From Pseudomonadota bacterium (GTDB lineage Bacteria > Pseudomonadota > Gammaproteobacteria > Burkholderiales > JABEVD01), in contig JAJZRP010000019.1 of the NCBI GenBank assembly GCA_021802655.1, positions 1 through 36,538 on the forward strand: DNA of 36,538 nucleotides, in the 5' to 3' direction. The translations under genes were made by a program, and so were the position numbers. The first letter of the stretch is position 1; each line of letters starts with the position of its first letter. This document shows positions 35,157 to 36,538 of this stretch, piece by piece. Below the pieces are notes generated by a model. That model was not told where the DNA came from. It searched no databases and worked only from the letters and a program-made list of their open reading frames with translations.

Positions 35157-36538
35157 ATGTCCGCGAATCAAGTCGCCCTCGCTTATCTTTCTGCTGCAGT
35201 CCTGTTCATCCTGTCGCTGAAGGGGCTTTCCTCGCCGGTTTCGGCGAGGCGGGGAAACGCCTTCGGCATGGTCGGCATGCTGATTGCCGTGCTGACCACG
35301 CTCACGCTCACCCACAATTACGCCCTGATCCTCGCCTGCATCCTGGTCGGCGGATCGATAGGGGGGACGGTTGCGAGAAAAATCGAGATGACGGCGATGC
35401 CGGAACTCGTCGCCGCGATGCATTCCCTGGTGGGGCTCTCTGCGGTTTTCATCGCGGTGTCCGCCCTCAACAATCCTGTCGCCTACGGCATTGCAGGTCC
35501 TGACGGTTCGCTCCATTCGGAAAGCCTGATCGAACTCTTCATCGGCACTTTCGTCGGCGCGATCACCTTCACGGGATCGGTCATCGCCTTCGGCAAACTT
35601 TCCGGGAAAATCAGGAGCGCGCCGGTTTCCTTCACGGGCCAGCACTGGGTCAATCTCGCATTGGGCCTTGCCATGCTGGGATTCGGCGTTGCCTTTTATC
35701 TCACCCAGAGCTGGACGCCCTTCATCGCCATGACGGCGATCGCCCTGCTTCTCGGGGTGCTGCTCATCGTCCCCATCGGCGGGGCGGACATGCCCGTCGT
35801 GGTTTCCATGCTGAATTCCTATTCGGGATGGGCTGCGGCCGGCATCGGCTTCACCCTCAACAACAACATGCTGATCATCGCGGGTTCTCTCGTCGGAAGC
35901 TCGGGCGCGATTCTCTCCTACATCATGTGCAAGGCGATGAACCGCTCCTTCATCAACGTGATGCTGGGCGGATTCGGCGCAACGCCTCAGGAGGAGCAGG
36001 CGGCGGGCGGGGCGCAAAAGAGCGTGAGGAGCGGGAGCCCCGAGGATGCGGCCTACCTCATGGGCAATGCCGAGAGTATCGTCATCGTCCCCGGCTACGG
36101 CCTTGCCGTGGCGCGCGCCCAGCATGCCCTGCAGGAAATGACGCATGTCCTGACGGAGAAGGGAATCAAGGTGCGCTACGCCATCCATCCCGTCGCGGGA
36201 AGGATGCCGGGCCACATGAACGTTCTCCTGGCCGAAGCCGAAGTGCCTTACGAGCAGGTGCTGGAAATGGACGAGATCAACAGCGAGTTTTCCGACACCG
36301 ATGTGGTGCTCGTGATCGGGGCGAACGACGTGGTGAATCCGGCGGCAAAAAACAATCCGGGCAGCCCGATCTACGGCATGCCGATACTGGAAGCCTACAA
36401 GGCGAGGACGATCATCGTGGTCAAGCGCAGCATGGCCGCAGGCTACTCGGGGCTCGACAACGATCTTTTCTACATGGACAAGACCATGATGGTTTTCGGG
36501 GATGCGAAGAAGGTCGTCGAGGAGATGGTGAAGTCGCT
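35157..36538 (+). CDS. pntB: NAD(P) transhydrogenase subunit beta (PntB), truncated by window end
   Basis: 460 residues are visible with no stop before the window edge; E. coli PntB has about 462, so only a few residues are missing. The N-terminal half has about nine transmembrane segments of domain II, including GQHWVNLALGLAMLGFGVAF-like region and NSYSGWAAAGIGFTLNN. The C-terminal domain III binds NADP(H) with the VPGYGLAVARAQH motif, HPVAGRMPGHMNVLLAEA and DVVLVIGANDVVNPAA. Start ATG at 35157 has AGAGG upstream, directly after the pntAB stop. It completes the transhydrogenase. Confidence 0.95.
   Translation, partial: MSANQVALAYLSAAVLFILSLKGLSSPVSARRGNAFGMVGMLIAVLTTLTLTHNYALILACILVGGSIGGTVARKIEMTAMPELVAAMHSLVGLSAVFIAVSALNNPVAYGIAGPDGSLHSESLIELFIGTFVGAITFTGSVIAFGKLSGKIRSAPVSFTGQHWVNLALGLAMLGFGVAFYLTQSWTPFIAMTAIALLLGVLLIVPIGGADMPVVVSMLNSYSGWAAAGIGFTLNNNMLIIAGSLVGSSGAILSYIMCKAMNRSFINVMLGGFGATPQEEQAAGGAQKSVRSGSPEDAAYLMGNAESIVIVPGYGLAVARAQHALQEMTHVLTEKGIKVRYAIHPVAGRMPGHMNVLLAEAEVPYEQVLEMDEINSEFSDTDVVLVIGANDVVNPAAKNNPGSPIYGMPILEAYKARTIIVVKRSMAAGYSGLDNDLFYMDKTMMVFGDAKKVVEEMVKS

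Noticed and set aside
1-36538. CRISPR array, insertion sequence, prophage or tRNA
   Set aside because: No regularly spaced repeats, transposase or integrase frames, or tRNA-like cloverleaf sequences were recognised; a tRNAscan or Infernal search would be needed to exclude small RNAs.

Overview
The window looks like one contiguous piece of a betaproteobacterial chromosome, most like Nitrosomonadales or Gallionellales in gene content and protein style (inference from the genes; no 16S is present). Support comes from the single-chain MaeB malic enzyme with a phosphotransacetylase-like tail, the xseB-ispA-dxs-folE2 run, a short DUF6164 protein, the CobD/CbiB-like protein, three-gene pntAA-pntAB-pntB, and a Cupriavidus-type NAD-reducing hydrogenase. 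Coding density is very high and many genes overlap by 4 to 40 nt. I saw no rRNA, tRNA, CRISPR array, transposase, integrase or prophage gene.

Layout. 1-4.8 kb holds the end of coaBC, a PBP7-type peptidase with a His-rich N-terminus, oligoribonuclease, a Ste24-type metalloprotease, a pterin dehydratase, rsgA and a DUF6164 protein. 4.8-9.1 kb (minus strand) holds a small coiled-coil protein, a CobD/CbiB-like membrane protein, a PAS-GGDEF-EAL protein and an HDOD-GAF protein. 9.1-13.7 kb (minus) holds malic enzyme, an MscS channel and an unassigned Rieske oxygenase. 13.8-20 kb (plus) holds the isoprenoid run xseB-ispA-dxs, then folE2 with its own promoter, an LplT-like transporter and a GAF-HD-GYP protein. 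20-23.2 kb holds a CPA2 antiporter and htpG, which has a near-consensus sigma-32 promoter and a hairpin terminator. 23.2-28 kb (minus) holds a methyltransferase with an apparent internal deletion, hisC, an RND permease without partner genes and a 65-residue membrane protein.

The most distinctive part is 28.0-36.5 kb. On the plus strand hoxF-hoxU-hoxY-hoxH-hoxW (NAD-reducing [NiFe] hydrogenase and its maturation protease) run with overlapping start/stop codons and are followed after 35 nt by pntAA-pntAB-pntB (proton-translocating transhydrogenase). This arrangement would let H2 make NADH and the proton motive force turn it into NADPH, as if the cell uses H2 to feed biosynthesis. Divergent from it, across an AT-rich 310-nt region with a perfect 9-bp inverted repeat, are two unrecognised small membrane proteins, each with a strong ribosome binding site and with a strong intrinsic terminator between them. 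These two genes are the best candidates for something undescribed in the window.

Three proteins with cyclic-di-GMP or signalling domains (HDOD, GGDEF-EAL, HD-GYP) suggest active lifestyle switching, but nothing in the sequence ties them to the hydrogenase.
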